Assembly: GCA_046566145.1 (NCBI GenBank)
Contig: JBKHXF010000018.1
Coordinates: forward strand, 62,001 to 126,000
Direction of reading: 5' to 3'
Length of the DNA stretch: 64,000 bases
From: JBKHXF01 sp046566145
Lineage (GTDB): Bacteria > Actinomycetota > Nitriliruptoria > Nitriliruptorales > Nitriliruptoraceae
Shown here: positions 31,557 through 39,264 of the stretch, piece after piece
Numbering within the stretch: the first letter of the stretch is position 1
Layout: each line of letters opens with the position of its first letter
The notes under the pieces: generated by a model
Told to the model about the DNA's origin: nothing
The model's input: only the letters and a program-made list of their open reading frames with translations
Database searches by the model: none
Made by a program: the position numbers and the translations under genes

Positions 31557-34500
31557 TCAGCCGGCGTCGCGCCACCTCGGGGCCGCACCCTCGTCCCCGC
31601 CGAACGTCCGGGTCCCGCTGTCGTCGTCGACCGCGTCGGGCCCGAAGGCCGACTTGATCTCCCCGAACAGGCCCGGGCGTCGTGAAACGCGCCAGGTGTC
31701 ACCCAGCCGCCACACCGCGGACGAGCCGTCCGGCTGCGCGACACGCAGGTGCACGGGGACGTGGCCGGAGTGGTGCGACAGGACGTCCTTCAGCCGCGTG
31801 ACGGCGTCCGGCGTGCACTGCTCCAGCGCGAAGGTGACCACGACCGGGCTGCCACGGACCTCCGAGAGGTCCGGTGCGCTCACCCGGTTCGCCGTGAGCT
31901 TCACGGACTCGTCCCGCGACTCGAGCCGCCCGGTCACGACCAGCACGGCATCCTCGGCGAGGACCTCGTGCGCCGCGCGGTACGTCGCCGGCCAGAACAC
32001 GACCTCGACCGAGCCGGAGAGGTCCTCCAGCGTGGCGATGAGGTAGGTGTCGCCCTTCTTGGTGAACTTCTTCGTCAGGGCCGTCAGCACGCCGGCGACG
32101 GTCACCGCGGCGCCGTCGTCCTTCTCGCGCAGCGCCGCGCAGGTCGAGTCGACCATGCCCTCGAGCAACCGCTCGGTGCCGAACAGGGGGTGGTCGGAGA
32201 CGTAGAGCCCGAGCATCTCCCGCTCGAACTTCAGCAGCTGCGTCTTGCCGAACTCCTCGGTGGCGATCTCGACCCCGTCGTCGAGGTCCAGCCCGGTGTC
32301 GTCGGCGTCACCGCCGTCGAACAGGGAGAACTGTCCGGCGGCCTCCTGCTTCTTCGCGGCGAGCGCAGCGTCGACGAGCGGCTCGTAGGCGCCGAGGAGC
32401 CCCTTGCGGCTGTGGCCGAGGGACACGAACGCCCCCGCGAGGACCAGGTTCTCGAGCGTCCGCTTGTTCAGGACGGACCCGTCGACCTTGTCGCAGAAGT
32501 CGCGGAAGTCCGTGAAGGCACCCTTCTCCGTGCGGGCGCGGATGATCTCCTCGACGATGCCGTCGCCGACCCCGCGCACGGCCGAGAGGCCGAAGCGGAT
32601 CTCATCGCCGACGGGCGTGAAGTCGACCTCGGAGCCGTTCACGTCCGGCGGGAGGACCGCGATGCCCATGCGACGGCACTCGTTGAGGTACAGGGGCTTG
32701 TTGTCCTTGTGGTTCTTGACGCTGGTCAGCAGCGCCGCCATGTACTCGACCGGGTAATGGGTCTTGAGCCAGGCGGTCTGGTAGCTGACGACGCCGTACG
32801 CGACGGTGTGGGACTTGTTGAAGCCGTACTCGGCGAACTTGACGATCATGTCCCACAGTGAGGACATGAGCTTCGCGTCGTAGCCCTTCGCCGCCCCGCC
32901 GTCCCTGAACTGCTGCTCGAACGAGAGCATCAGCTCGAGCTTCTTCTTGCCGACCGCCTTCCGCAGCCCGTCGGCGTCCGCCATCGTGAAGCCCGCGATG
33001 TCCGTCGCGATCTTCATCACCTGCTCCTGGTAGACGATGACCCCGTAGGTCTCGCCCAGGATCGGCTCGAGGTCGGGGTGGTCGAAGCTGACCTCCTCGA
33101 GCCCGTTCTTGCGGTCGGCGAACGCGATGTGCATGTCCATCCCGAGCGGACCCGGGCGGTACAGGGCCAGCAGCGCCGAGATGTCCTCGAAGCGCGTCGG
33201 CTTCAGCTTGCGGACGAGCGCCTGCATCCCCGACGAGTCGAGCTGGAACACGCCGAGCGTGTGTCCGGTCGACAGCATCTCGTAGACGGCCGGATCGTCC
33301 ATGTCGCCGAGGAAGGCCGGGTCGTCGAGGTGCACCTCGACGCCGCGGTTGGCCACGACGTGCCGCTCCGCATCGGACACGACGGTGAGGTTGCGCAGCC
33401 CGAGGAAGTCCATCTTCAGCAGGCCGATGGACTCGCACGCGCCCATCTCGTACTGCGTCAGGATGGAGCCGTCGTCGGTGCGCATCAGCGGGACGACGTC
33501 GGGCAGCGGCGAGGCCCCGATGATGACGGCGGCCGCGTGGATGCCGTGCTGGCGCTTCAGGCCCTCGAGCTTCTCCGCCGTCTCGAGGACCCGTGCGTAG
33601 GTGGGGTCCTGCTTGGCCTCCCGCAGCTCGGTCGACTTCGCGTAGGCCTCCGCGAGCGGCGGCTCCTTGCCCTGCACGGGCGGCGGCATCATCTTGCAGA
33701 GGTCGTCACCGACCTTGAACGGCTCGTCGAGCACGCGGGCGGCGTCGCGGATGGCGGACTTCGCCTTGATGGTGCCGAACGTGATGATCTGCGCGACGTG
33801 GTCCTCGCCGTACCGCTCCGCCGAGTAGCGGATCATCTCGCCGCGCCGGCGGTCGTCGAAGTCCATGTCGATGTCGGGCATCTGGATGCGGGCCGGGTTC
33901 AGGAACCGCTCGAAGATGAGCCCGTACCTGATCGGGTCGACCTGGGTGATGCCGGTGCAGTACGCGACGACCGAGCCACCGGCCGAGCCACGGCCCGGGC
34001 CGACGCGGATGCCGACGGAGCGGGCGTAGTCGCACAGGTCGGCGACGATGAGGAAGTAGGCAGGGAAGCCCATGTCCTCGATGACCGACAGCTCGTAGGC
34101 GATGCGACGCTCGACCTCGTCGGTCAGCGGGGTGCCGTACCGCTGCCGGGCACCGTCCCACACCTTCTGGCGGAGGAACTCGGCCTCCGTCATGCCGTCG
34201 GGGCACGGGAACGTCGGGAGCAGGTCGAGGTCGAACTTCATCTCGGCCGTGCACATCTCGGCGATGTCGAGCGTGGCCCGCAGCGCATCCGGTGCGGTGG
34301 TGCCGAACTGGTGCCACATCTCCTCGGCCGTGCGCAGGTAGTACTCCGGGCCGGAGAAGCGGAACCGGTCGGTGTCCGAGATGCGCGCACCGGTCTGGAT
34401 GCACAGCAGCGCGTCGTGCGCCTCGGCGTCCTCGCGGTCGGTGTAGTGCGAGTCGTTGGTGATGACCGTGCGGAGCCCGAGCTCCTTGGCGAGCTTGTCG

Positions 34501-35075
34501 AGCAGCGGCCAGTTCTTGCGCTGCTCCGGGATGCCGTGGTCCATCTGCTCGACGAAGAACCGCTCGGGACCCAGGATGTCCTTGAAGTCCGACAGCGCCT
34601 GGCGCGCCGCGTCCTCGTCACCGAGCAGCAGCGCCTGGTTGACCTCGCCACCGAGGCAGCCGGAGAGGACGACGAGGCCGTCTGCGTGCTCGGCGAGGAG
34701 CTCCTTGTCGACGCGCGGCTTGTACCAGGTCCCCTCGAGGTAGGCCCGGGTCGAGAGCTTGACGAGGTTCTGGTAGCCGGTGTCGTCGATGGCCAGCGCG
34801 GTGAGGTGGTAGTAGCGGTCGCCGCCGGGCGTGCGCTGCTGGTCCCGCCGCGACCCGTGCGCCTGGTACAGCTCCGAACCGAGGATCGGGGTGACGCCCT
34901 TGGCCCTGCCGGTGCGGAAGAACTCGGGCAGGCCGAACAGGTTGCCGTGGTCGGTCGTCGCGACGGCGGGCTGGCCGTCGGCCGCCACCTTGTCGAACAG
35001 CGGCCCGATCTTCGACGCCCCGTCGAGCATCGAGTACTCGGTGTGGACGTGCAGGTGGACGAACGACTCGGACAC
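31557..35075 (-). CDS. dnaE: DNA polymerase III alpha subunit
   Basis: The 1172-residue replicative polymerase. The N-terminal PHP domain has 'VHLHVHTEYSMLDG' and 'ATTDHGNLFG'. The palm carries the paired Asp in 'MPDIDMDFDDRRRGEMI' (about 400) after 'VGPGRGSAGGSVVAYC'. Later parts include 'YQEQVMKIATDIAGFT', the HhH region and a C-terminal OB fold ('VTVAGVLTALTKKFTKKGDTYLIATLEDLSG'). Length and order match actinobacterial DnaE1, in which the PHP domain can proofread. The GTG at 35075 has GAGGGGGAG upstream. A possible -10 (TACGGT near 35280) would give a leader of about 195 bases. Confidence 0.97.
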   Translation of the reverse strand: MSESFVHLHVHTEYSMLDGASKIGPLFDKVAADGQPAVATTDHGNLFGLPEFFRTGRAKGVTPILGSELYQAHGSRRDQQRTPGGDRYYHLTALAIDDTGYQNLVKLSTRAYLEGTWYKPRVDKELLAEHADGLVVLSGCLGGEVNQALLLGDEDAARQALSDFKDILGPERFFVEQMDHGIPEQRKNWPLLDKLAKELGLRTVITNDSHYTDREDAEAHDALLCIQTGARISDTDRFRFSGPEYYLRTAEEMWHQFGTTAPDALRATLDIAEMCTAEMKFDLDLLPTFPCPDGMTEAEFLRQKVWDGARQRYGTPLTDEVERRIAYELSVIEDMGFPAYFLIVADLCDYARSVGIRVGPGRGSAGGSVVAYCTGITQVDPIRYGLIFERFLNPARIQMPDIDMDFDDRRRGEMIRYSAERYGEDHVAQIITFGTIKAKSAIRDAARVLDEPFKVGDDLCKMMPPPVQGKEPPLAEAYAKSTELREAKQDPTYARVLETAEKLEGLKRQHGIHAAAVIIGASPLPDVVPLMRTDDGSILTQYEMGACESIGLLKMDFLGLRNLTVVSDAERHVVANRGVEVHLDDPAFLGDMDDPAVYEMLSTGHTLGVFQLDSSGMQALVRKLKPTRFEDISALLALYRPGPLGMDMHIAFADRKNGLEEVSFDHPDLEPILGETYGVIVYQEQVMKIATDIAGFTMADADGLRKAVGKKKLELMLSFEQQFRDGGAAKGYDAKLMSSLWDMIVKFAEYGFNKSHTVAYGVVSYQTAWLKTHYPVEYMAALLTSVKNHKDNKPLYLNECRRMGIAVLPPDVNGSEVDFTPVGDEIRFGLSAVRGVGDGIVEEIIRARTEKGAFTDFRDFCDKVDGSVLNKRTLENLVLAGAFVSLGHSRKGLLGAYEPLVDAALAAKKQEAAGQFSLFDGGDADDTGLDLDDGVEIATEEFGKTQLLKFEREMLGLYVSDHPLFGTERLLEGMVDSTCAALREKDDGAAVTVAGVLTALTKKFTKKGDTYLIATLEDLSGSVEVVFWPATYRAAHEVLAEDAVLVVTGRLESRDESVKLTANRVSAPDLSEVRGSPVVVTFALEQCTPDAVTRLKDVLSHHSGHVPVHLRVAQPDGSSAVWRLGDTWRVSRRPGLFGEIKSAFGPDAVDDDSGTRTFGGDEGAAPRWRDAG

Positions 35076-35342
35076 GGCTCCCCCTCGCACTGGGGCACGG
35101 CAGGCGCGCACCGCTCGGCGGCGCCAGAGGCGGACGCGCACGCGGCACCGGGCCGACGCCCCGGTCGTGCGGGCCGTCGACGACGGCTCGGACTCGCCAG
35201 CAGAACTGGGACCCCGGCCGGGGGAAGGTCGGCCGGGACGCGAGTCACAGACGTGTCGTTCGCTCCTCGGGCAGGACCGTAGCACCTGCGCCGGCGGTCG
35301 CCGGGACCCGGTGCCGCGCCCCGCCCCGGCGCGCGCAGGGCG

Positions 35343-36296
35343 CTACGTGCCGAACGTGGTGCGGTCACGGTCCTCGGGCAGGAGCCCGGCCACACGCAGG
35401 CGCTCGGGGTCCGGGTCGACCGGTCCGAGGTCGACCAGCCGGACGGTCGGCGCGCCAGAGAGGGCCTGCAGGACCGCCGGCTCGGCCTCGACGAGCACCG
35501 CGAAGACCAGCGGCGCGCCCGAGGACACCACGTTGCGCACGGTCGACAGCGTCGCCAGGCGGTTCTCGAGGTCCTCGAGGAACGCCTCGTCCTCCACGGT
35601 GCCCGACTCGAGCAGCTCCCGCGCGGACGCCTCCTCCTCGGCGAGCTCGGCGAGCACGGGCGCCAGCGCCCCGTCGACGGCGCCGGCGAGGTCGTCGGCG
35701 ACGACCGGGGCCTCGACCGGGACCGCGGCGTCGTCCGGCACCCGGAGCTGGACTCGGGTGACGGTCGCCCCGCCGGCGCCGGCGAGGACCTCGGCGACCT
35801 CGGCGGGGGTCAGGTACTCGACGAAGGACACCACGGCCGTGCGCGCCTCCGCGGCCGCGGACAGCTCGTCGAGGACGGCCCGACGTGCGTCCACGTAGGC
35901 GGCCAGGTCGACCCCACGGGGCGGACCGATCGTCGTCCGGTCCGGCTCCCCCACCCCGGGTACGCCGGCCCCCGGTCCGCCGCCGTCCGGTCGGCCGCCC
36001 GGCGCGTCGCCGGGGGCCGCCTGCCCGGCGCCGGCACGCAGCTCGGGCAGACGCTGGAGCTGCACCGCGGCGCCCGCGAGCACGACCACCCCCGCCACGA
36101 GCGCGACGAGCGAGCGGTTGCGCAGCCCGAAGCCGAGCGCGCGGCCGCCGGCGACCCGCTCCTCCCACCGGCCGAGGCGTCGGACGGGTCGGGCGAGCAC
36201 GCCCCCCAGCCGACGGGCGCGGGCCTGCATCGCCGGGACGAGCCGGCGGTCGAGCTCGGCGAGCCGGCCCCCGGACGGACGGGTGTCGTCAGCCAT
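35343..36296 (-). CDS. Single-pass membrane protein of unknown function
   Basis: A 317-residue protein. A basic cytoplasmic N terminus of about 60 residues precedes one hydrophobic segment ('SLVALVAGVVVLAGAAVQL', about 63-81), then a Gly/Pro-rich linker and a soluble domain of about 190 residues outside the membrane. That domain has strands such as 'RTAVVSFVEYLTPAEVAEVLAG' and an acidic helix 'ELAEEEASARELLESGTVEDEAFLEDLE'. I do not recognise a family. The ATG at 36296 (or GTG 36299) overlaps the end of the pseudouridine synthase gene by about 8 bases, so it belongs to the lspA operon. Confidence 0.65.
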   Translation of the reverse strand: MADDTRPSGGRLAELDRRLVPAMQARARRLGGVLARPVRRLGRWEERVAGGRALGFGLRNRSLVALVAGVVVLAGAAVQLQRLPELRAGAGQAAPGDAPGGRPDGGGPGAGVPGVGEPDRTTIGPPRGVDLAAYVDARRAVLDELSAAAEARTAVVSFVEYLTPAEVAEVLAGAGGATVTRVQLRVPDDAAVPVEAPVVADDLAGAVDGALAPVLAELAEEEASARELLESGTVEDEAFLEDLENRLATLSTVRNVVSSGAPLVFAVLVEAEPAVLQALSGAPTVRLVDLGPVDPDPERLRVAGLLPEDRDRTTFGT

Positions 36297-37329
36297 CACC
36301 GTCGGCCCCAGCGGCGGGCCCTCGTTCGGCGCGGACAGCGGGGACCGCGACGCCGGCGGCCTCCGAGAGCCCGAGGACCGCGGCGGCGCCGGCGAGGTCC
36401 TCCGGGAGGGGCTCGGACACCTCGACCCGCTCCCCCGTCACCGGGTGGTCGAACCCGAGGGCGGCGGCGTGGAGGAAGAACCGGGTGAGGCCGAGCGCCT
36501 CGGGCAGGTCCCGACGGGCCCCGTACGTGCGGTCCGCGAGGACCGGGTGCCCGACCGCGGAGAGGTGGACCCGGATCTGGTGGGTCCGGCCGGTCTCGAG
36601 GGCGCAGACCAGGAGGCTCACACGGGCGACACCCCCGTGCAGCGGGACGACGGTGGTCGGCGGGACCTCGCTCTCGGCGCGGACCTCCCAGTGCGTGACC
36701 GCCGGCTTGCCGTCCTCGACGCAGGCGAACCGGGTGCGCTCCCTCGGGTCCCGCCCGATCGGGGCGTCGACCCTTCCGCTGACGGCCGGGAGCACGCCCT
36801 CGACGACCGCCAGGTAGCGGCGCTCGACGGCACGGCGCTGCAGCGCGGAGACCAGGCCGGCGTGGGCCTCGTCGGTCTTCGCCACGACGAGCAGGCCGGA
36901 GGTGTCCCGGTCGAGCCGGTGCACGATGCCGGGGCGTCCGGGACCGCCGGCCGGGGCGAGCGGCACGCCCGCCCCGTCGAGCGCCTGGACCAGGGTGCCC
37001 GTGGGGGTGCCGGCCCCGGGGTGCACGACCAGGCCGGCGGGCTTGGCGACCACCGCGAGGTGCTCGTCCTCCCAGCGGATCGGCGGCGCCGGCGGCACCT
37101 CGTGGACCACCGGGACGGCGGCCGGCAGGTCGACGACGAGTTGCTGGCCGGCCTCGACCCGGACCGACCGGGTCGTGACGACCGAGCCGTCGAGCCGGAC
37201 GTGGCCGCCGGCGACGAGCGCGGACGCGCGGGAGCGCGACACGGCGCACAGGTCCGCCACCAGCGCGTCGACGCGGACGCCGGCGTCGGACCCCTCGCAG
37301 AGGTGCTCGACCTGCGCGGCCCCGGTCAC
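36289..37329 (-). CDS. RluA/RluD-family rRNA or tRNA pseudouridine synthase
   Basis: A 346-residue enzyme that isomerises specific uridines in RNA. An N-terminal S4 RNA-binding domain ('VDALVADLCAVSRSRASALVAGGHVRLDG') is followed by the catalytic domain with the Asp in 'IVHRLDRDTSGLLVVAK' (about 139), and 'ETGRTHQIRVHLSAVGHPVLADRTYG'. It resembles RluD, but the target cannot be assigned. The GTG overlaps the lspA stop as GTGA; lspA followed by this gene is a conserved actinobacterial order. Confidence 0.92.
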   Translation of the reverse strand: MTGAAQVEHLCEGSDAGVRVDALVADLCAVSRSRASALVAGGHVRLDGSVVTTRSVRVEAGQQLVVDLPAAVPVVHEVPPAPPIRWEDEHLAVVAKPAGLVVHPGAGTPTGTLVQALDGAGVPLAPAGGPGRPGIVHRLDRDTSGLLVVAKTDEAHAGLVSALQRRAVERRYLAVVEGVLPAVSGRVDAPIGRDPRERTRFACVEDGKPAVTHWEVRAESEVPPTTVVPLHGGVARVSLLVCALETGRTHQIRVHLSAVGHPVLADRTYGARRDLPEALGLTRFFLHAAALGFDHPVTGERVEVSEPLPEDLAGAAAVLGLSEAAGVAVPAVRAERGPAAGADGDG

Positions 37330-38018
37330 GTGTCGGGCGCGACGTCGGCGTCCGGACCCGCGCCCGACGGCGCGCCGGCACGGTCGGTGCCCGTCCGCTC
37401 GGCGGCGGCCTGCTCGAGGTCCTCGCGCCACAGCGCGACCATCAGCAGCACGAAGCCCGAGATGATCGCCATGTCGGCCACGTTGAACCGCGGGAAGTCG
37501 CCGTAGAACGGCAGCCGGATCGCGATGAAGTCGACGACCTCGCCACGGAGGAACCCCGGCGCACGGAAGACGCGGTCGAGCGCGTTGCCCAGCGCGCCGG
37601 CGAGCAGCAGGCCGTACGCGACGGCGCCGCCCATCCGGGTCGTGCGGGGCAGGTTGCGCACGACGATGACCGTCACCACGACCGTGACCCCGAGGAAGAA
37701 CGCCGTGGGGGCCCCGAAGCCGAACGCGCCACCGGGGTTGTAGACGAGCTGCCACCCCCAACCGTCCGCCAGCCAGTCGACGAGGCGGGAGCGGACCAGC
37801 AGCGTCTCCGCGAGCTCCTTGGTGGCCTGGTCGAACACCAGCGCGATCGCGGCGGCCAGCATCGACACCTGCAGCAGCCACGGGTCGCCCGGCTCGTGGC
37901 GACGACCACGGCCGGCCGCGGAAGGGGGCGGCACGTCGTCCGTCGCGGAGCCGCCGGTGGAGGCGCTGGCGCCGGGCGCCGCTTCCTCCCCGGCGCGGAG
38001 CGGTGGGAGCAGCGGCAC
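37326..38018 (-). CDS. lspA: Lipoprotein signal peptidase (signal peptidase II)
   Basis: A 230-residue inner-membrane aspartic protease that cleaves prolipoproteins after lipid attachment; likely clients in this window are the binding protein and the cupredoxin. Four hydrophobic helices carry 'FDQATKELAET', 'YNPGGAFGFG', and the catalytic Asp pair in 'GALGNALDRVF' and 'FNVADMAIISG'. The N terminus has about 45 extra polar residues and the C terminus about 30 beyond the usual 160-170. The GTG lies one base after the DksA/TraR gene stop. Confidence 0.95.
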   Translation of the reverse strand: MPLLPPLRAGEEAAPGASASTGGSATDDVPPPSAAGRGRRHEPGDPWLLQVSMLAAAIALVFDQATKELAETLLVRSRLVDWLADGWGWQLVYNPGGAFGFGAPTAFFLGVTVVVTVIVVRNLPRTTRMGGAVAYGLLLAGALGNALDRVFRAPGFLRGEVVDFIAIRLPFYGDFPRFNVADMAIISGFVLLMVALWREDLEQAAAERTGTDRAGAPSGAGPDADVAPDT

Positions 38019-38019
38019 G

Positions 38020-38394
38020 TCAGCGACCGTGCTCGTCCAGGCGCTTGCACGCCATGCAGAGGGTCGTGTACGGGATGGCGTCGAGCCGGTCGGCGTCGAT
38101 CAGCGTCTCGCAGCGCTGGCACGTGCCATAGGTGCCGTCGTCCATCCGGGCGAGCGCGTCGTCGATCTGGACCAGCACCTTGCGCGCGTGGGAGGCGAGG
38201 CTCTGGGCCCGCTCCCGCTCGACGTTCGCGGAGCCCGTGTCGGCCGGGTCGTCGTCGAAGCCGCCGTCACGCCACTTGGAGATGTCCGCCTCGGCATCGA
38301 GGTCGGAGGCCTGCGCGACGAGCTGCTCGCGCTCCTCGACGAGCGCTCGACGCAGCGCGTCGAGCGTCTTCTTGGGGAGGGTCTTCTTCGCCAT
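38020..38394 (-). CDS. DksA/TraR-type zinc-finger protein
   Basis: A 124-residue protein with a coiled-coil N-terminal half and the C4 zinc finger 'YGTCQRCETLIDADRL...TTLCMACKR'. Family members enter the RNA polymerase secondary channel and tune transcription, although actinobacterial forms often lack the acidic coiled-coil tip of E. coli DksA; here 'FDDDPADTGSANVERER' does contain the D-x-x-D/A-type segment. No ribosome site is visible and a TACCGT lies only 11-16 bases before the ATG, so the mRNA may be leaderless. It heads the lspA group. Confidence 0.88.
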   Translation of the reverse strand: MAKKTLPKKTLDALRRALVEEREQLVAQASDLDAEADISKWRDGGFDDDPADTGSANVERERAQSLASHARKVLVQIDDALARMDDGTYGTCQRCETLIDADRLDAIPYTTLCMACKRLDEHGR

Positions 38395-38404
38395 AGGGCG
38401 CGGG

Positions 38405-38410
38405 ACGGTA
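38405..38410 (-). promoter_or_regulatory. Possible -10 element (TACCGT) for the DksA/TraR-lspA operon
   Basis: TACCGT on the minus strand, ending 11 bases before the ATG. If used, transcription would begin within a few bases of the start codon, giving a leaderless message. Confidence 0.4.
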
Positions 38411-38463
38411 CCAGAACCGCCCCGCTGGGCGGACGACCGTCGCGGGCACCGCGCCGGGGGGTG

Positions 38464-38667
38464 TCAGGCGCTGAGGACCGCCGCCCCCGCGGGGGTCGCG
38501 GACCCCGTCGCGGCGAGCGCGACGAGGACGTCGTCCACCCCCGCCAGGTAGGCGGTGGGGTCGTCGAAGAGGTACGCGCGAGCGGCCAACCGCTCCCGCA
38601 CCTCACGCAGCGCGGCGGAGCCGGTGGTCGCGGCCTGCAGCGTCGGCGTCGTCGCGGTCGTCGCCAT
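38464..38667 (-). CDS. Small hypothetical protein, 67 aa
   Basis: A 67-residue protein, MATTATTPTLQAATT..., with a helical middle ('ALREVRERLAARAYLFDDPTAYL') and a second helix ('GVDDVLVALAAT'). The family is not recognised. A strong GGGAGG ribosome site lies 8 bases before the ATG, which supports a real gene despite its size. It is divergent from the ileS leader and upstream of the DksA/TraR-lspA genes on the same strand. Confidence 0.6.
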   Translation of the reverse strand: MATTATTPTLQAATTGSAALREVRERLAARAYLFDDPTAYLAGVDDVLVALAATGSATPAGAAVLSA

Positions 38668-38866
38668 CGGGGACCTCCCACCTCGTCAGTCCGGACCCGT
38701 GTCCGGGACCTCGTGCCACCGCGTCCTGCGGTGGGGCCATCGTCCGCGCTCGTCGTTACGTGCCCGTGACACGGCCGTGTCGTCCCCACGACGATCGCGC
38801 GTCGACGGCGTGCGCGTGCGCAGCGCACGCCGGGGGTGGTGCCGCGCGGGCTCCGACGCGTAGGCT
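38668..38866. other. Intergenic region with the probable ileS promoter
   Basis: About 200 bases between the small minus-strand gene and the ileS leader. TAGGCT at 38861-38866 on the plus strand is a likely -10 for the T-box transcript. I see no coding sequence; frames here show no sensible start or homology. Confidence 0.5.
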
Positions 38867-39264
38867 CGGCGACCGCGCCGGCCGTGAGGCCCGCGCCACG
38901 CGACGACGCGGACACGACGCGCGGAGCACACGCACCACGAGCGAGCCGGGACGGTGGGAGCCGGTGGAGCGTGCCGCGCGCCATCACCGCACGAGCGGCC
39001 ACCACGAGAGGACGGCGCGACCCCGCGTCGACCGCGTAGGGGTGGACGGCTCCCCCACGACACGGGGGCCGCACCGGCACGAGCACCACCGCCGGCGCGG
39101 AAGCGAAGCGAGCGGTCCCCGCCGGTGCGCCGGCGGCGGGCAACGAGGGTGGTACCGCGGTCCGGCTCCCCGGGTCGTCCCTCGGCACCGAGGCATCGAC
39201 GCCCGTGCCGGGCGAGGCACCCGAGGCTGCCGAGCGAGGCACCCGAGACCGCGAGCGAGCACCC
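38867..39264 (+). promoter_or_regulatory. T-box leader (tRNA-Ile sensing) of ileS
   Basis: About 400 untranslated bases precede ileS. The antiterminator/antisequestrator motif AGGGTGGTACCGCGG at 39146-39160 is the highly conserved T-box that pairs with the tRNA acceptor end. Stem I begins around 38940 ('gcgagccgggacggtgggag'), and the specifier is probably ATC (38983-38985), an Ile codon followed by A. CGAGGG (39144-39149) can instead pair with CCCTCG (39179-39184), forming the competing helix. There is no U tract, so control is probably at translation initiation, as known for actinobacterial ileS T-boxes. Uncharged tRNA-Ile would switch ileS on. Confidence 0.9.
39212..39247 (+). repeat. Direct repeat in the ileS leader just before the start codon
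   Basis: The 14-mer GCGAGGCACCCGAG occurs at 39212-39225 and 39234-39247, 17 bases before the ileS ATG. It overlaps the region expected to hide or expose the ribosome site. Confidence 0.8.

Noticed and set aside
35076..35342. Possible small gene or riboswitch in the gap before dnaE
   Set aside because: No frame with a ribosome site and no recognisable RNA motif; only a possible distant -10 near 35280 was seen.
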